A stretch of 64,000 nucleotides of DNA, taken from positions 248,001-312,000 of the forward strand of contig JAUXTT010000017.1 in assembly GCA_030684395.1 (NCBI GenBank). Direction: 5' to 3'. Source of the stretch: Bacteroidota bacterium. GTDB taxonomy: Bacteria; Bacteroidota; Bacteroidia; B-17B0; Aurantibacillaceae. Position numbers and translations under genes: made by a program. This document shows, piece by piece, positions 48,591 through 57,538 of this stretch; within the stretch, counting starts at the first letter, position 1; each line of letters opens with the position of its first letter. Below the pieces are notes generated by a model. The model did not search any database. It had not been told where the DNA came from and saw only the letters and a list, made by a program, of their open reading frames with translations.

Positions 48591-48689
48591 TTGTGATTTT
48601 TATTATATTAATTGCTAAATGCCTGCCTGACCTCGGGCAGGGAATGCAGCAAGCACGTTTTGGAATTGTAAAATTTACGCTTGCCTGTT

Positions 48690-49409
48690 TCATGTAAACA
48701 AATCCTTAAGTTCCTGAAGCAAATGTATATTTTTTTCCAATGCGTTACCAATTACAATAATATCTGCGCCTGCCTCCTTCACTTTTTTTGCCTTTTCTTT
48801 GCTATCAATGCCGCCACCTACAATCAGGGGTATAGAAATGTTCCTTTTTACCTTTTTAATCATATTTTTGGGAATGGTGGATTTTGCTCCGCTCCCTGCT
48901 TCCAGGTATATCAGTTTTTTACCTAGCATTTCTCCGGCTATGGCAGTCTTCACAACCATATCAATTTCTTTGGCAGCAATCGGTTTTGTTTTACTTACTT
49001 TTTCAGTTGTTGACTTACGTTCCCCTTCCACCAAAATATATCCTGTTGGTATTGCCTCCAGCTTTTTTTGTTTGATGATATGAGCCGACTCAACTTGTTT
49101 TCCAATTAAGTAGTCCGGATTTCTTCCTGAGATAAGGCTTAAAAAAAGTATAGCATCGGCATTGCCATCAATTTGGTGGCTATCACCGGGAAAAATAACA
49201 ACCGGCAAAGAGGTGATCTTTTTTATTTGTTTAACTGCATGGTTTATCTCTCCTTTTTTCAAAGTACTGCCTCCAACAAAAAACATATCTGCAATAAAAG
49301 AAGCTTCAGTTACAACCTGCTCATTAAACTTTTCAGGGTCAATGAGAACTGCTAAAAGGCAAGACTTTTTCTTGATTTTTTTTACAATTGCGGCGTAAAT
49401 CTGAGACAT
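48690..49409 (-). CDS. Geranylgeranylglyceryl/heptaprenylglyceryl phosphate synthase family protein (GGGPS/PcrB-like)
   Basis: LLAVLIDPEKF, DMFFVGGSTL, PVVIFPGDSHQID, ADAILFLSLISGRNPDYLIGKQV, YLEAGSGAKSTIP, LIVGGGIDSKEKAKKVKEAGADIIVIGNALE. Confidence 0.88.
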   Translation of the reverse strand: MSQIYAAIVKKIKKKSCLLAVLIDPEKFNEQVVTEASFIADMFFVGGSTLKKGEINHAVKQIKKITSLPVVIFPGDSHQIDGNADAILFLSLISGRNPDYLIGKQVESAHIIKQKKLEAIPTGYILVEGERKSTTEKVSKTKPIAAKEIDMVVKTAIAGEMLGKKLIYLEAGSGAKSTIPKNMIKKVKRNISIPLIVGGGIDSKEKAKKVKEAGADIIVIGNALEKNIHLLQELKDLFT

Positions 49410-49434
49410 AAATCTCCTTTATTCTTTTATTAAT

Positions 49435-50007
49435 TCAAATTGGGTATACCAATATGTAGTTACCTACTTTTTGATAGTGTAAGGTATAGTTTTTTTTGTA
49501 ATTGGGTAACACTATTTCTCCCTTTATTTCGCCACCTCTTACATTGTAATCAAAAGGGGTGATACACAAATGCTCCTTAAAATTAATATTTCGTTCACCA
49601 TGAATCTTAAAAAGGGTTTCCTTTGCTGCCCAATAAACCAAAAGCTTTTCAACGTCCGCCTCCGTCAAGTTGTTCCTTTCTTCTTCTCTTAAAAACTTAT
49701 GTGCAATTGTAAAAACCTTGTCCCTTATTAATTCAATATCAATTCCGGTAGACTCCTTTTCATTTACACAAATAGCGACTTTATCATGCGAATGTGATAT
49801 TGAAATATGTTCGGAATGACTTTTTAAATATGGCTTTCCACTTGCATGGTATGCCAAAATGCACTCTTCATTATTAAACAATTTGTTTAGCAAAAGTCGA
49901 ATGCCATTAGCTTCCAACTCGCGCTTACCTGGCGCCTCAATGGTAGAAATATCAAGCAATCCGAAACGACTGTATTGATTTATTTGTATAATTTGAATAT
50001 CTGTCAA
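49435..50007 (-). CDS. 4'-phosphopantetheinyl transferase superfamily protein
   Basis: SISHSHDKVAICVNEKESTGIDIELIRDK...FLREEERN...LLVYWAAKETLFKI (Sfp/AcpS motifs); TTG start. Confidence 0.87.
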   Translation of the reverse strand: MTDIQIIQINQYSRFGLLDISTIEAPGKRELEANGIRLLLNKLFNNEECILAYHASGKPYLKSHSEHISISHSHDKVAICVNEKESTGIDIELIRDKVFTIAHKFLREEERNNLTEADVEKLLVYWAAKETLFKIHGERNINFKEHLCITPFDYNVRGGEIKGEIVLPNYKKNYTLHYQKVGNYILVYPI

Positions 50008-50014
50008 GTTCCAA

Positions 50015-50022
50015 CAAAATTA
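50015..50022 (-). promoter_or_regulatory. Candidate -7 element TAATTTTG, 7 nt upstream of the TTG start at 50007
   Basis: TAnnTTTG match on minus strand. Confidence 0.35.
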
Positions 50023-50068
50023 AGCTTATTATTGGCATTTACATCATCTGAAACTTCTTAAAATTTAA

Positions 50069-50099
50069 TTGGTAGTTAATGAGATATGCCGTATTTTTG
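50069..50099 (+). promoter_or_regulatory. Candidate ahcY promoter (TTGG ... TATTTTTG)
   Basis: -33-like TTG at 50069-50071 and TATTTTTG at 50092-50099, spacer 20 nt. Confidence 0.5.
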
Positions 50100-50141
50100 C
50101 ATAGTTAAAAAGAAATCTTTAATACCTAAATAAAAATAAAA

Positions 50142-51461
50142 ATGGCAGCAGTTGCAACAGACAAGTACATTAAGTACAAAGTGAAAGACATCTCATTGGC
50201 AGAATGGGGCAGAAAAGAAATTAAATTGGCAGAAGAAGAAATGCCGGGATTAATGTCGTTACGTAAAGAATACGGAGCATCTCAACCTCTAAAAGGAGCG
50301 CGTATTGCAGGTTGTTTACACATGACAATTCAAACAGCGGTTTTAATTGAAACATTAACAGCATTAGGAGCAGAGGTTACCTGGTCTTCATGTAATATTT
50401 TCTCTACACAAGATCACGCAGCGGCAGCAATTGCAGCAGCAGGTATTCAAGTATACGCATGGAAAGGTATGAACGCTGAAGAGTTTGACTGGTGTATTGA
50501 ACAAACTTTATGGTTTGGAGAAGGTCGTCAGCCATTGAACATGATTTTAGATGATGGTGGTGACTTAACAAACTTAGTGTTTGATAAATTCCCTGAGTTA
50601 GCTGCAGGCATCAAAGGATTATCTGAAGAAACTACAACAGGTGTTCACCGTTTGCATGAGCGTATGGCTAAAGGAACTTTATTGGTGCCAGCTATCAACA
50701 TCAACGATTCAGTTACTAAATCTAAATTCGATAACAAATACGGTTGCCGTGAGTCATTGGTTGATGCGATCCGTCGTGCTACTGATGTTATGATGGCAGG
50801 TAAAGTTGCTGTTGTTGCAGGATACGGTGATGTTGGAAAAGGTTCTGCTGAGTCTTTATCCTCTCAAGGTGTTCGTGTTATCGTTACTGAGATCGATCCT
50901 ATTTGTGCTTTACAAGCTGCAATGGATGGTTACCAGGTTCTTAAAATGGACAATGTTGTTGGCATCGCTGATATCATTGTTACTACTACAGGAAATAAAG
51001 ACATCGTAGTTGGTCGTCATTTCGAAAAAATGAAACATGGTGCTATCGTTTGTAACATTGGTCACTTCGATACTGAAATTGATATGGCTTGGTTAAACAA
51101 AACTTACGGAGCTACTAAAGATGTTATTAAGCCACAGGTTGACAAATATACTATCAACGGTAAAGACATCATTGTATTGGCCGAAGGTCGTTTGGTTAAC
51201 TTAGGTTGTGCTACAGGTCATCCAAGTTTTGTAATGAGTAATTCATTTACTAACCAAACTTTGGCTCAATTAGAATTATGGACAAACACAGCTGCTTATG
51301 AGAAAAAAGTATATGTGTTACCTAAAATTTTAGATGAGAAAGTAGCTCGTTTACACTTAGCTAAAATTGGTGTTGAATTAGATACATTAAATCAGGAACA
51401 AGCTGATTATATTGGTGTAAAAGTGGAAGGTCCTTTCAAAAGTGATGCTTACCGTTATTAA
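50142..51461 (+). CDS. ahcY: Adenosylhomocysteinase
   Basis: [79 protein letters not shown]-term KSDAYRY. Confidence 0.98.
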   Translation: MAAVATDKYIKYKVKDISLAEWGRKEIKLAEEEMPGLMSLRKEYGASQPLKGARIAGCLHMTIQTAVLIETLTALGAEVTWSSCNIFSTQDHAAAAIAAAGIQVYAWKGMNAEEFDWCIEQTLWFGEGRQPLNMILDDGGDLTNLVFDKFPELAAGIKGLSEETTTGVHRLHERMAKGTLLVPAININDSVTKSKFDNKYGCRESLVDAIRRATDVMMAGKVAVVAGYGDVGKGSAESLSSQGVRVIVTEIDPICALQAAMDGYQVLKMDNVVGIADIIVTTTGNKDIVVGRHFEKMKHGAIVCNIGHFDTEIDMAWLNKTYGATKDVIKPQVDKYTINGKDIIVLAEGRLVNLGCATGHPSFVMSNSFTNQTLAQLELWTNTAAYEKKVYVLPKILDEKVARLHLAKIGVELDTLNQEQADYIGVKVEGPFKSDAYRY

Positions 51462-51509
51462 TTTATGATATATGATGTTTGATTTTAGAATTAAAACATC
51501 GTGATGACA

Positions 51510-51543
51510 AAAAACCCGTTTCGAAATGAAACGGGTTTTTTTT
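51510..51543. terminator. Bidirectional rho-independent terminator between ahcY and the glycosyltransferase
   Basis: AAAAACCCGTTTC-gaaat-GAAACGGGTTTTTTTT, perfect stem flanked by A and T tracts. Confidence 0.9.
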
Positions 51544-52732
51544 ATAATGTCTTATAGAACGCAATTAACTCTGCTATGAGTTTGGTATTATCAAATTTCT
51601 CCTCAATAAATTTTCGGGCATTATGAGAAATTTTTTCTTTGAGCTCTTTGTTGTTTATCAATAGTTTTATAGCATCAGCAAATTCCTTTGGAGAGTCCGC
51701 AATTAAAATATTTTCTCCATGCTTTACCTGAATTCCTTCTGCACCAATACTCGTAGAAATTATTACTTTCCCAAGCGCTAACCCTTCTACAATTTTTATG
51801 CGCATCCCACTACCCGATTGCAGGGGAACTATCATTACTTCATGTTGGTTATAAAAATCAATGTTATTATCAATGGCTCCCTGAACTTCTAAATTACCTT
51901 CCGCAAACTCAATGTACTTATCGGGCATAAAACGTCCTGCCAATTTAAATTCTACTTTTTCGTTTTTCAAATAGGGCCCCCACACTTCATCTAAAAACCA
52001 ATCCACCGCTTCTATATTTGGCATCCAATCCATAGAGGCTAAATGAAAAAAAGTGTTTGAACGAATATTGCTTTTATCAACCTTATATCGGTTCAATAAA
52101 ATTCCTGTTGGCGAAACACAATACTTTTTTTTAAGTCCCAATCCTTTCATGAGATGCATATCATAAGAAGTGATAGGAACGATACCATCAACCTGATCAA
52201 GTATTGCCAGCTCTAATTTTTTCAGCCTTTTATTTTGCAAGCTTAAATACCACTTTTTTAAAGTACTCTTTTCGTTTTTTATCAAACGATCCCAAATAAG
52301 ATGTTCTACATTGTGAGCGCGAAGTGTAATCTTTGCTTTGCTGTGTTTTTTTATCAGACTCATATAAGGCGCCATAAACAAGCCTTCTATATGAATAATG
52401 TCAAATGCATTTTCCTGTAATTTTTTTATGACCGCTTCTTCAAACTCTTTGAAAAGAAAACGTGAAACAAAAAAAGATTGAGAACTGAATAAATTAAGTA
52501 ATGCTCCTATCGGCTTTACATCAGTATCGCGGTACACTGAAACATAATTGCTTTGTTTCTTAAATTCTTCCGGAACCAGTTCATCATCTTTGAAATGCTT
52601 TTTTGTGTTAACCGTAAGTAAATGCAACTCTACTCCATTATCAATAAACCCTTTTGCCATATTATAAACAGCAATTGAACTTCCATCATTTGGAGGATAG
52701 GGTGCTTTGTTGCTTATCTGTAAAATATGCAT
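51542..52732 (-). CDS. Glycosyltransferase family 4 (GT-B, group 1)
   Basis: MHILQISNKAPYPPNDGSSIAVYNMAKGF; EVMIVPLQSGSGMRIKIVEGLALGKVIISTSIGAEGI; ATG 52732 preferred over TTG 52741. Confidence 0.9.
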   Translation of the reverse strand: MHILQISNKAPYPPNDGSSIAVYNMAKGFIDNGVELHLLTVNTKKHFKDDELVPEEFKKQSNYVSVYRDTDVKPIGALLNLFSSQSFFVSRFLFKEFEEAVIKKLQENAFDIIHIEGLFMAPYMSLIKKHSKAKITLRAHNVEHLIWDRLIKNEKSTLKKWYLSLQNKRLKKLELAILDQVDGIVPITSYDMHLMKGLGLKKKYCVSPTGILLNRYKVDKSNIRSNTFFHLASMDWMPNIEAVDWFLDEVWGPYLKNEKVEFKLAGRFMPDKYIEFAEGNLEVQGAIDNNIDFYNQHEVMIVPLQSGSGMRIKIVEGLALGKVIISTSIGAEGIQVKHGENILIADSPKEFADAIKLLINNKELKEKISHNARKFIEEKFDNTKLIAELIAFYKTL

Positions 52733-52738
52733 TGAGGT

Positions 52739-52746
52739 CAAAAGTA
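52739..52746 (-). promoter_or_regulatory. Candidate -7 element TACTTTTG, 6 nt upstream of glycosyltransferase ATG
   Basis: TAnnTTTG match, TTGG about 20 nt further upstream. Confidence 0.45.
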
Positions 52747-52849
52747 AGAAGTAAAAAGGAGAAAGCCAATCGAAGTCTTCCTTTCGGGCAAGAACTTTTC
52801 AATGCAATAATCCGATTCACTTGTAGATATGACAAAATCTTAAAGCAAA

Positions 52850-52880
52850 AATTCCCCGAAGCTATAAACAACGGGGAATT
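52850..52880 (-). terminator. Rho-independent terminator of the 535-aa T9SS protein gene
   Basis: Stem AATTCCCCG / CGGGGAATT with following TTTTT on the minus strand. Confidence 0.65.
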
Positions 52881-52903
52881 GAGCTTATGTTTCGACAACA
52901 AAA

Positions 52904-54511
52904 TTAATAGTTACCCAAAATAATCACTTTTTGAACGTTAACCTCATTCCCATTAACAATTCTCAAAGTATACGTTCCATCGGACTGGCCTTGTAAATCG
53001 ATTGTTTCGGTTACTGAAGTTGCATTTTGCTTCTTCACCAATCGTCCTGTCATATCGTATACTTCCATAAACATGTTATTTGAATTATTAAATTCGTTTA
53101 GCTGAACCGTAAAAATTCCTTTATTAGGGTTTGGAAATACCACCAGGTTTTCCCTGCTTCCCATGTCAAAAGTTCCTAATTTGGCCGGGCTAACTTCTTC
53201 GTTACCTCTTATTTCCTTCTGTAACATTCTCTGTACAATATCGTAATGAATTCCTATAGTTAAACTTTTCACTTCATTACATGGACTTTTGCTGATGTTA
53301 TGTTTTAATAAATAATACCCTTCCAATGCCAAGGTAGTCGTAAAGCTTGATGTAATGTAAGTAGCAATTAATGTTCCCTGATTGAAATTCGCATCAGAAT
53401 TGTAAAGATACCATACGTGATTGCCTGACACAGAAGAAGAAGGAGAAATTGTTAAGGTACCAGCGCTTGTGTTTGCAATGTCACTCGTAACAAAGCCAGC
53501 ATCCATGTTAGCCGCAGCACTTGGGTCTGATACTACGTTTGCCGTCAGCGAAGTAATACAACCGGTGAAATTATCGGTTACCAATACATGATATGAACCA
53601 AATCCATATGCACTTGTATTAAGATTAGATGTAGTAACAGGTAAAACTGTATACATTCCATTAACTGGAGCATACGACCATTGGTAGCTGAACGATCCTG
53701 TTCCGGCATAAGCATTTAAATTTGGGAAAACAGCTCCTGTACAAAGTGAATAGTGGTTTGTCCACCCTTTAACTTTTGGGTTTGGTAATATAGTTATGTT
53801 TACATTATCAGACTTGGTACAAGTCAAAGTTTGAGTCATAGATGTGCTCGCAGTATTGTAAACTACACTGCCAGTAAGTGTATAAGTTGAATTTGCAGTT
53901 GGTGTTACCACTACTGATGACTGTGTGCCTCCACCAGGATTCCATGAATAAGTTGAAGCACCAGAGCCAGTTAGTTGAACAGAACCTCCCTGACAAACAG
54001 ATTGATCTGCACCGGCATTTACATTAGGAAGAGGTCTCGTATATAAGTAATTCGAACGCTGTCTGATACCGGTTGCTACGTCCGAACCAACGTAATAAAT
54101 ACGGATGTTTAGCCCCTGCGAATAATTAAATGAAGCGCCCAAAGCTCCTGGTGCCGGCAGTTGAACTGCATACACACCGTTATATGGCCAATTTGCTGCA
54201 GGAATCGAAGCAATTAAAATACCGTTTGAATTTCCTACCGCATTGTATACTTTATAGGTGCCAGTGAGAGTATTTGGAATAGGCCACGCATTTCCATTGT
54301 TTATTCCGTATATCGACTTGTTTTTGACGTAAACCACTCCACCCATACATACATCATTCCAAGCCCATTCACCAATACTGCCTGACGAATTTGTGAATCC
54401 CCAAACCATTGAGAAACCTACCAGGTCTGCCATAGGGGCAGCAGAGGCCTTTACTGCTTTGGTGCTTACTAAAATCACCAGTAAAAAAAGAGCTAATTTG
54501 ATTTTTTTCAT
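52904..54511 (-). CDS. Secreted protein with T9SS type A C-terminal sorting domain
   Basis: Signal peptide; Ig/PKD-like middle; C-term LVVFPNPNKGIFTVQLNEF...MFMEVYDMTGRLVKKQ...GTYTLRIVNGNEVNVQKVIIL. Confidence 0.87.
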   Translation of the reverse strand: MKKIKLALFLLVILVSTKAVKASAAPMADLVGFSMVWGFTNSSGSIGEWAWNDVCMGGVVYVKNKSIYGINNGNAWPIPNTLTGTYKVYNAVGNSNGILIASIPAANWPYNGVYAVQLPAPGALGASFNYSQGLNIRIYYVGSDVATGIRQRSNYLYTRPLPNVNAGADQSVCQGGSVQLTGSGASTYSWNPGGGTQSSVVVTPTANSTYTLTGSVVYNTASTSMTQTLTCTKSDNVNITILPNPKVKGWTNHYSLCTGAVFPNLNAYAGTGSFSYQWSYAPVNGMYTVLPVTTSNLNTSAYGFGSYHVLVTDNFTGCITSLTANVVSDPSAAANMDAGFVTSDIANTSAGTLTISPSSSVSGNHVWYLYNSDANFNQGTLIATYITSSFTTTLALEGYYLLKHNISKSPCNEVKSLTIGIHYDIVQRMLQKEIRGNEEVSPAKLGTFDMGSRENLVVFPNPNKGIFTVQLNEFNNSNNMFMEVYDMTGRLVKKQNATSVTETIDLQGQSDGTYTLRIVNGNEVNVQKVIILGNY

Positions 54512-54679
54512 TGCATTTATTTTTTATTCACCTACTCTATTAACGCTTTTCGGCTTCCGCGTTTCGGCGGTGAAATTGAAAAATAAATACGCAGAAAATT
54601 TACCGATTGATATACGAACGAAAGTAATTTATATTCGTAGCGACAATAAAAAAATACGTAAGGGTGATCTGGAAATTAG

Positions 54680-55426
54680 TTAAAGACCGGTAAGCAAATC
54701 TACTACCAGATCCCTTTTTCTTGTCGCCACAGGGACTTTTGAACCATCTTTCATTACTACCATATTATCCAGTTTTTCGTAGCAAAATAAATAGTTCGTG
54801 TTTACAAGATGGGATTGGTGAATTCTTATAAACCCGTGTCCTGCTAACATCTCATCAAATTCCTTAATAAGTCTGGAAACCATTATTACTTTACCATCCT
54901 TAAGAATAGCTTTAGTGTAACTTCCTTCTGATTCAAAACGCAACACATCTTCTGTGTCTAATGAATATATTCGTTCAACCGTTTTTAACACGATTTTTTG
55001 TTTACCTTTCTGTGATAGAACAAGATTTTCGAGTAAAGCCTTAATCTGAATTCCATGTTGACTCCGGTCATTGATCCGGCTTGCTTTTTTTACAGCACTA
55101 ATCAATAGCTCCATTGATACTGGTTTCAACAAATAATCAACAGCGCTCCAACGGATAGCATCAATTGCGAATTCCTCATGAGCTGTGGTAAATACCACAT
55201 TAAAATCAATTTCAATGAATCGTTTCAAAAGATCAAAGCCGCTACCGTCCTGCATTTCCACGTCCAAAAAAACCAAATCAGGAGATAGCCTTTGGATAAG
55301 TTCCATACCTCCTTCAACAGAAGATGCTTCAGCAACCACTTCAACATCTTCCTTAATTACATTAAGCATCTCTTTCAATAAAATGCGGCAATTTTCCTCA
55401 TCATCAATAATAATACATCTTAGCAT
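54680..55426 (-). CDS. LytTR-family response regulator
   Basis: Receiver domain MLRCIIIDDEENCRILLKEM...DLVFLDVEMQDGSGFDLL...VDYLLKPVS plus LytTR domain RIHQSHLVNTNYL; ATG 55426 preferred over 55477. Confidence 0.93.
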   Translation of the reverse strand: MLRCIIIDDEENCRILLKEMLNVIKEDVEVVAEASSVEGGMELIQRLSPDLVFLDVEMQDGSGFDLLKRFIEIDFNVVFTTAHEEFAIDAIRWSAVDYLLKPVSMELLISAVKKASRINDRSQHGIQIKALLENLVLSQKGKQKIVLKTVERIYSLDTEDVLRFESEGSYTKAILKDGKVIMVSRLIKEFDEMLAGHGFIRIHQSHLVNTNYLFCYEKLDNMVVMKDGSKVPVATRKRDLVVDLLTGL

Positions 55427-55433
55427 AATAAAT

Positions 55434-57392
55434 TTAGGTTTCTTTACAAGGGATAACAAATCGAACTTTAACACCACTATTACCTCCGTTCAATTCTGAC
55501 TTATCAACTATTTCAATTTTTCCAATTCCTTCATAACGCTTGCCAAATGCCAACATTCGTTCTCTTGCTATTTTGGTAGCATGAGACACATGTTCTTTCT
55601 TGGTACCTATCTTATAAGCAGCTGCGGTCTTCATCCCTACTCCATTATCCTCAATTTCATATATTAATTCCTTCGAATTAGACCCTTGCAACAACCTTAT
55701 CTCTATTTTTCCTTCACCTTCTTTATAAAACAAACCATGTTCAATTGCATTCTCCACAAAGGGTTGAGCTAGCATAGGAGGGATAAATGTTGCCTCCCTA
55801 ATAATGTCGACATCAATACTAATGGTAGAAATAAATTTATCTTTAAATCGTAATTGCTGCAATATTATGTAGTTCTCTAACAATTTTACCTCCGATTCAA
55901 CAGATATAAAATCCTTTCGCGAATAATTTAATATCATTCTCATAAGATCAGAAAATTTGGAAAGGTAAACTCCTGCCTGAATCGGATCATTCCTATAAAT
56001 GTAACTTTGAATCGCTCCAAGTGAATTAAAAATGAAATGCGGATTCATTTGTGACACTAAAAATTTTTGTTGTATAATATTATTTTTCTGGCTTTCAATG
56101 ACGTTTTTTTGCTTCAAATAATTATACAAAAACATTGAGCCAACAATCAGCAACACAATAAGTGAAATAAAAATTGTATACCAATTATTTCTGGATGCCC
56201 GATCGATTCCGGCTTGGTTTTGCAATTGAATTAATTTGCTTTCGCTTTCTATTTTTGTTTTCAATTCCTTCTTTTCAAACTCGTACTTTAGTTTTTCCCT
56301 ATATGCAGCATCCTTGCTTTCTTCCATCTTAATACTATCATCTGCCTCTTCAAAAATTTTATAATTTTCAAGCGCACGTTTATAATCTCCTGTTTTAAAG
56401 TAAATATCGCTCAATCGTTCTCCGCTATACTTTTTCACAGACAAAACATTGTGCTTTTTCGCCAAAACCATAGCCTCTTCCCCATAAAGAACTGATTTAG
56501 CATTATTATAGAACTGATAATAAATATCACTCAATTCATTTAAACATTTCGACTCATTTACAGGATTTTTCATTTCTCTGCTAATTTTCAGTGCCTCGTT
56601 TTGATAATATATTGCGCTATCAAAATCCTTCGTTTGAGAATACAATATTGATAGGTTTCCATAACATACCGACAGATACAGTTTATTATTTTGCTCACTG
56701 AAGTTACTCATCGCTTTATACATATATGGTAGCGCAAGTTTTTCCTTTTTTTTATTAATATAGACAATCCCAAAGTTAAGATCGTTAACCCCAAGCCCAA
56801 CAGAATCTCCCAGCTCGTTTTTGATTTTCATACTTTTACTTATAAAAAGCAACGCATTATCATAGTCTCTTTGCCACATGTACACGGTAGCAATATTATC
56901 GCAGACAAGGGCGGAATTCTGTTTGGCGTCAAGCAAATCACAGAGTTTTAAACTTTCGAAAAAATAAATCAATGCGTTTTCATCATCATTCTGCTTATTA
57001 CACAAATTTCCTAAATTCATGTAAACACTAGCCATTCCTTTCTTGTTGTTTAATTTTTTCTCAATGGCTAAGCGTTTAAAAAGGTATTCCCTTGCTTTAA
57101 CAAAATCGCCCTTTATTGAAAATGCATTTGATTGCATATTCAGGGCTAATGCAGCATACTTTAAGTTATTGGTGACCATTGCCAACTTGTATTGCTGAGA
57201 AGCCAAATATATAACGCTATCCGGTTGCGACTGCATGTAACCAAACCATATTAAATCATCAATTGCCTTTAACCTGATAGTATCAGGCTTCGAATGATTG
57301 CTCCAAATGCTACGTAAAGAGTCGATATTAATTTGTGCTGTACAGAGAAGAGAAGAGATCGAAAAGAAAAATAAAAGAAGTAGTCTTTTCAT
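55434..57392 (-). CDS. TPR-containing LytS-type sensor histidine kinase
   Basis: N-terminal signal peptide and TPRs, TM helix, QMNPHFIFNSLGAIQSYIYRNDPIQAGVYLSKFSDLMRMILNYS H-box, FVENAIEHGL, EDNGVGM. Confidence 0.94.
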   Translation of the reverse strand: MKRLLLLFFFSISSLLCTAQINIDSLRSIWSNHSKPDTIRLKAIDDLIWFGYMQSQPDSVIYLASQQYKLAMVTNNLKYAALALNMQSNAFSIKGDFVKAREYLFKRLAIEKKLNNKKGMASVYMNLGNLCNKQNDDENALIYFFESLKLCDLLDAKQNSALVCDNIATVYMWQRDYDNALLFISKSMKIKNELGDSVGLGVNDLNFGIVYINKKKEKLALPYMYKAMSNFSEQNNKLYLSVCYGNLSILYSQTKDFDSAIYYQNEALKISREMKNPVNESKCLNELSDIYYQFYNNAKSVLYGEEAMVLAKKHNVLSVKKYSGERLSDIYFKTGDYKRALENYKIFEEADDSIKMEESKDAAYREKLKYEFEKKELKTKIESESKLIQLQNQAGIDRASRNNWYTIFISLIVLLIVGSMFLYNYLKQKNVIESQKNNIIQQKFLVSQMNPHFIFNSLGAIQSYIYRNDPIQAGVYLSKFSDLMRMILNYSRKDFISVESEVKLLENYIILQQLRFKDKFISTISIDVDIIREATFIPPMLAQPFVENAIEHGLFYKEGEGKIEIRLLQGSNSKELIYEIEDNGVGMKTAAAYKIGTKKEHVSHATKIARERMLAFGKRYEGIGKIEIVDKSELNGGNSGVKVRFVIPCKET

Positions 57393-57535
57393 AACATGTT
57401 TTTTACCAATAAAAGCTTACTTAATACATCATATCCAAAGTGAAGGTCAGACCAGTTTGCAACCTTGTAAACGGCTGTGGTACCGCCATCATTTGGAGGA
57501 TAGGGGGCTTTATTACTTATTTGAAGAATCTTCAT
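57389..57535 (-). pseudogene. 48-codon remnant of a GT4 glycosyltransferase N-terminus
   Basis: Minus-strand ORF MKILQISNKAPYPPNDGGTTAVYKVANWSDLHFGYDVLSKLLLVKNML*; first ~22 residues match the N-terminus of the 51542-52732 GT (MHILQISNKAPYPPNDGSSIAVY); the rest is not recognisable; stop overlaps kinase ATG (ATGA). Confidence 0.75.
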
Positions 57536-57538
57536 AAA

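Noticed and set aside
48799-49398. Plus-strand ORFs opposite the GGGPS gene (48799-49083, 48884-49075, 49162-49398, 49173-49355)
   Set aside because: The minus-strand frame has clear family motifs; the plus-strand ORFs are hydrophobic antisense translations.
57298-57537. Plus-strand 79-aa ORF
   Set aside because: Antisense to the kinase start and the glycosyltransferase remnant; the minus-strand reading is the meaningful one.
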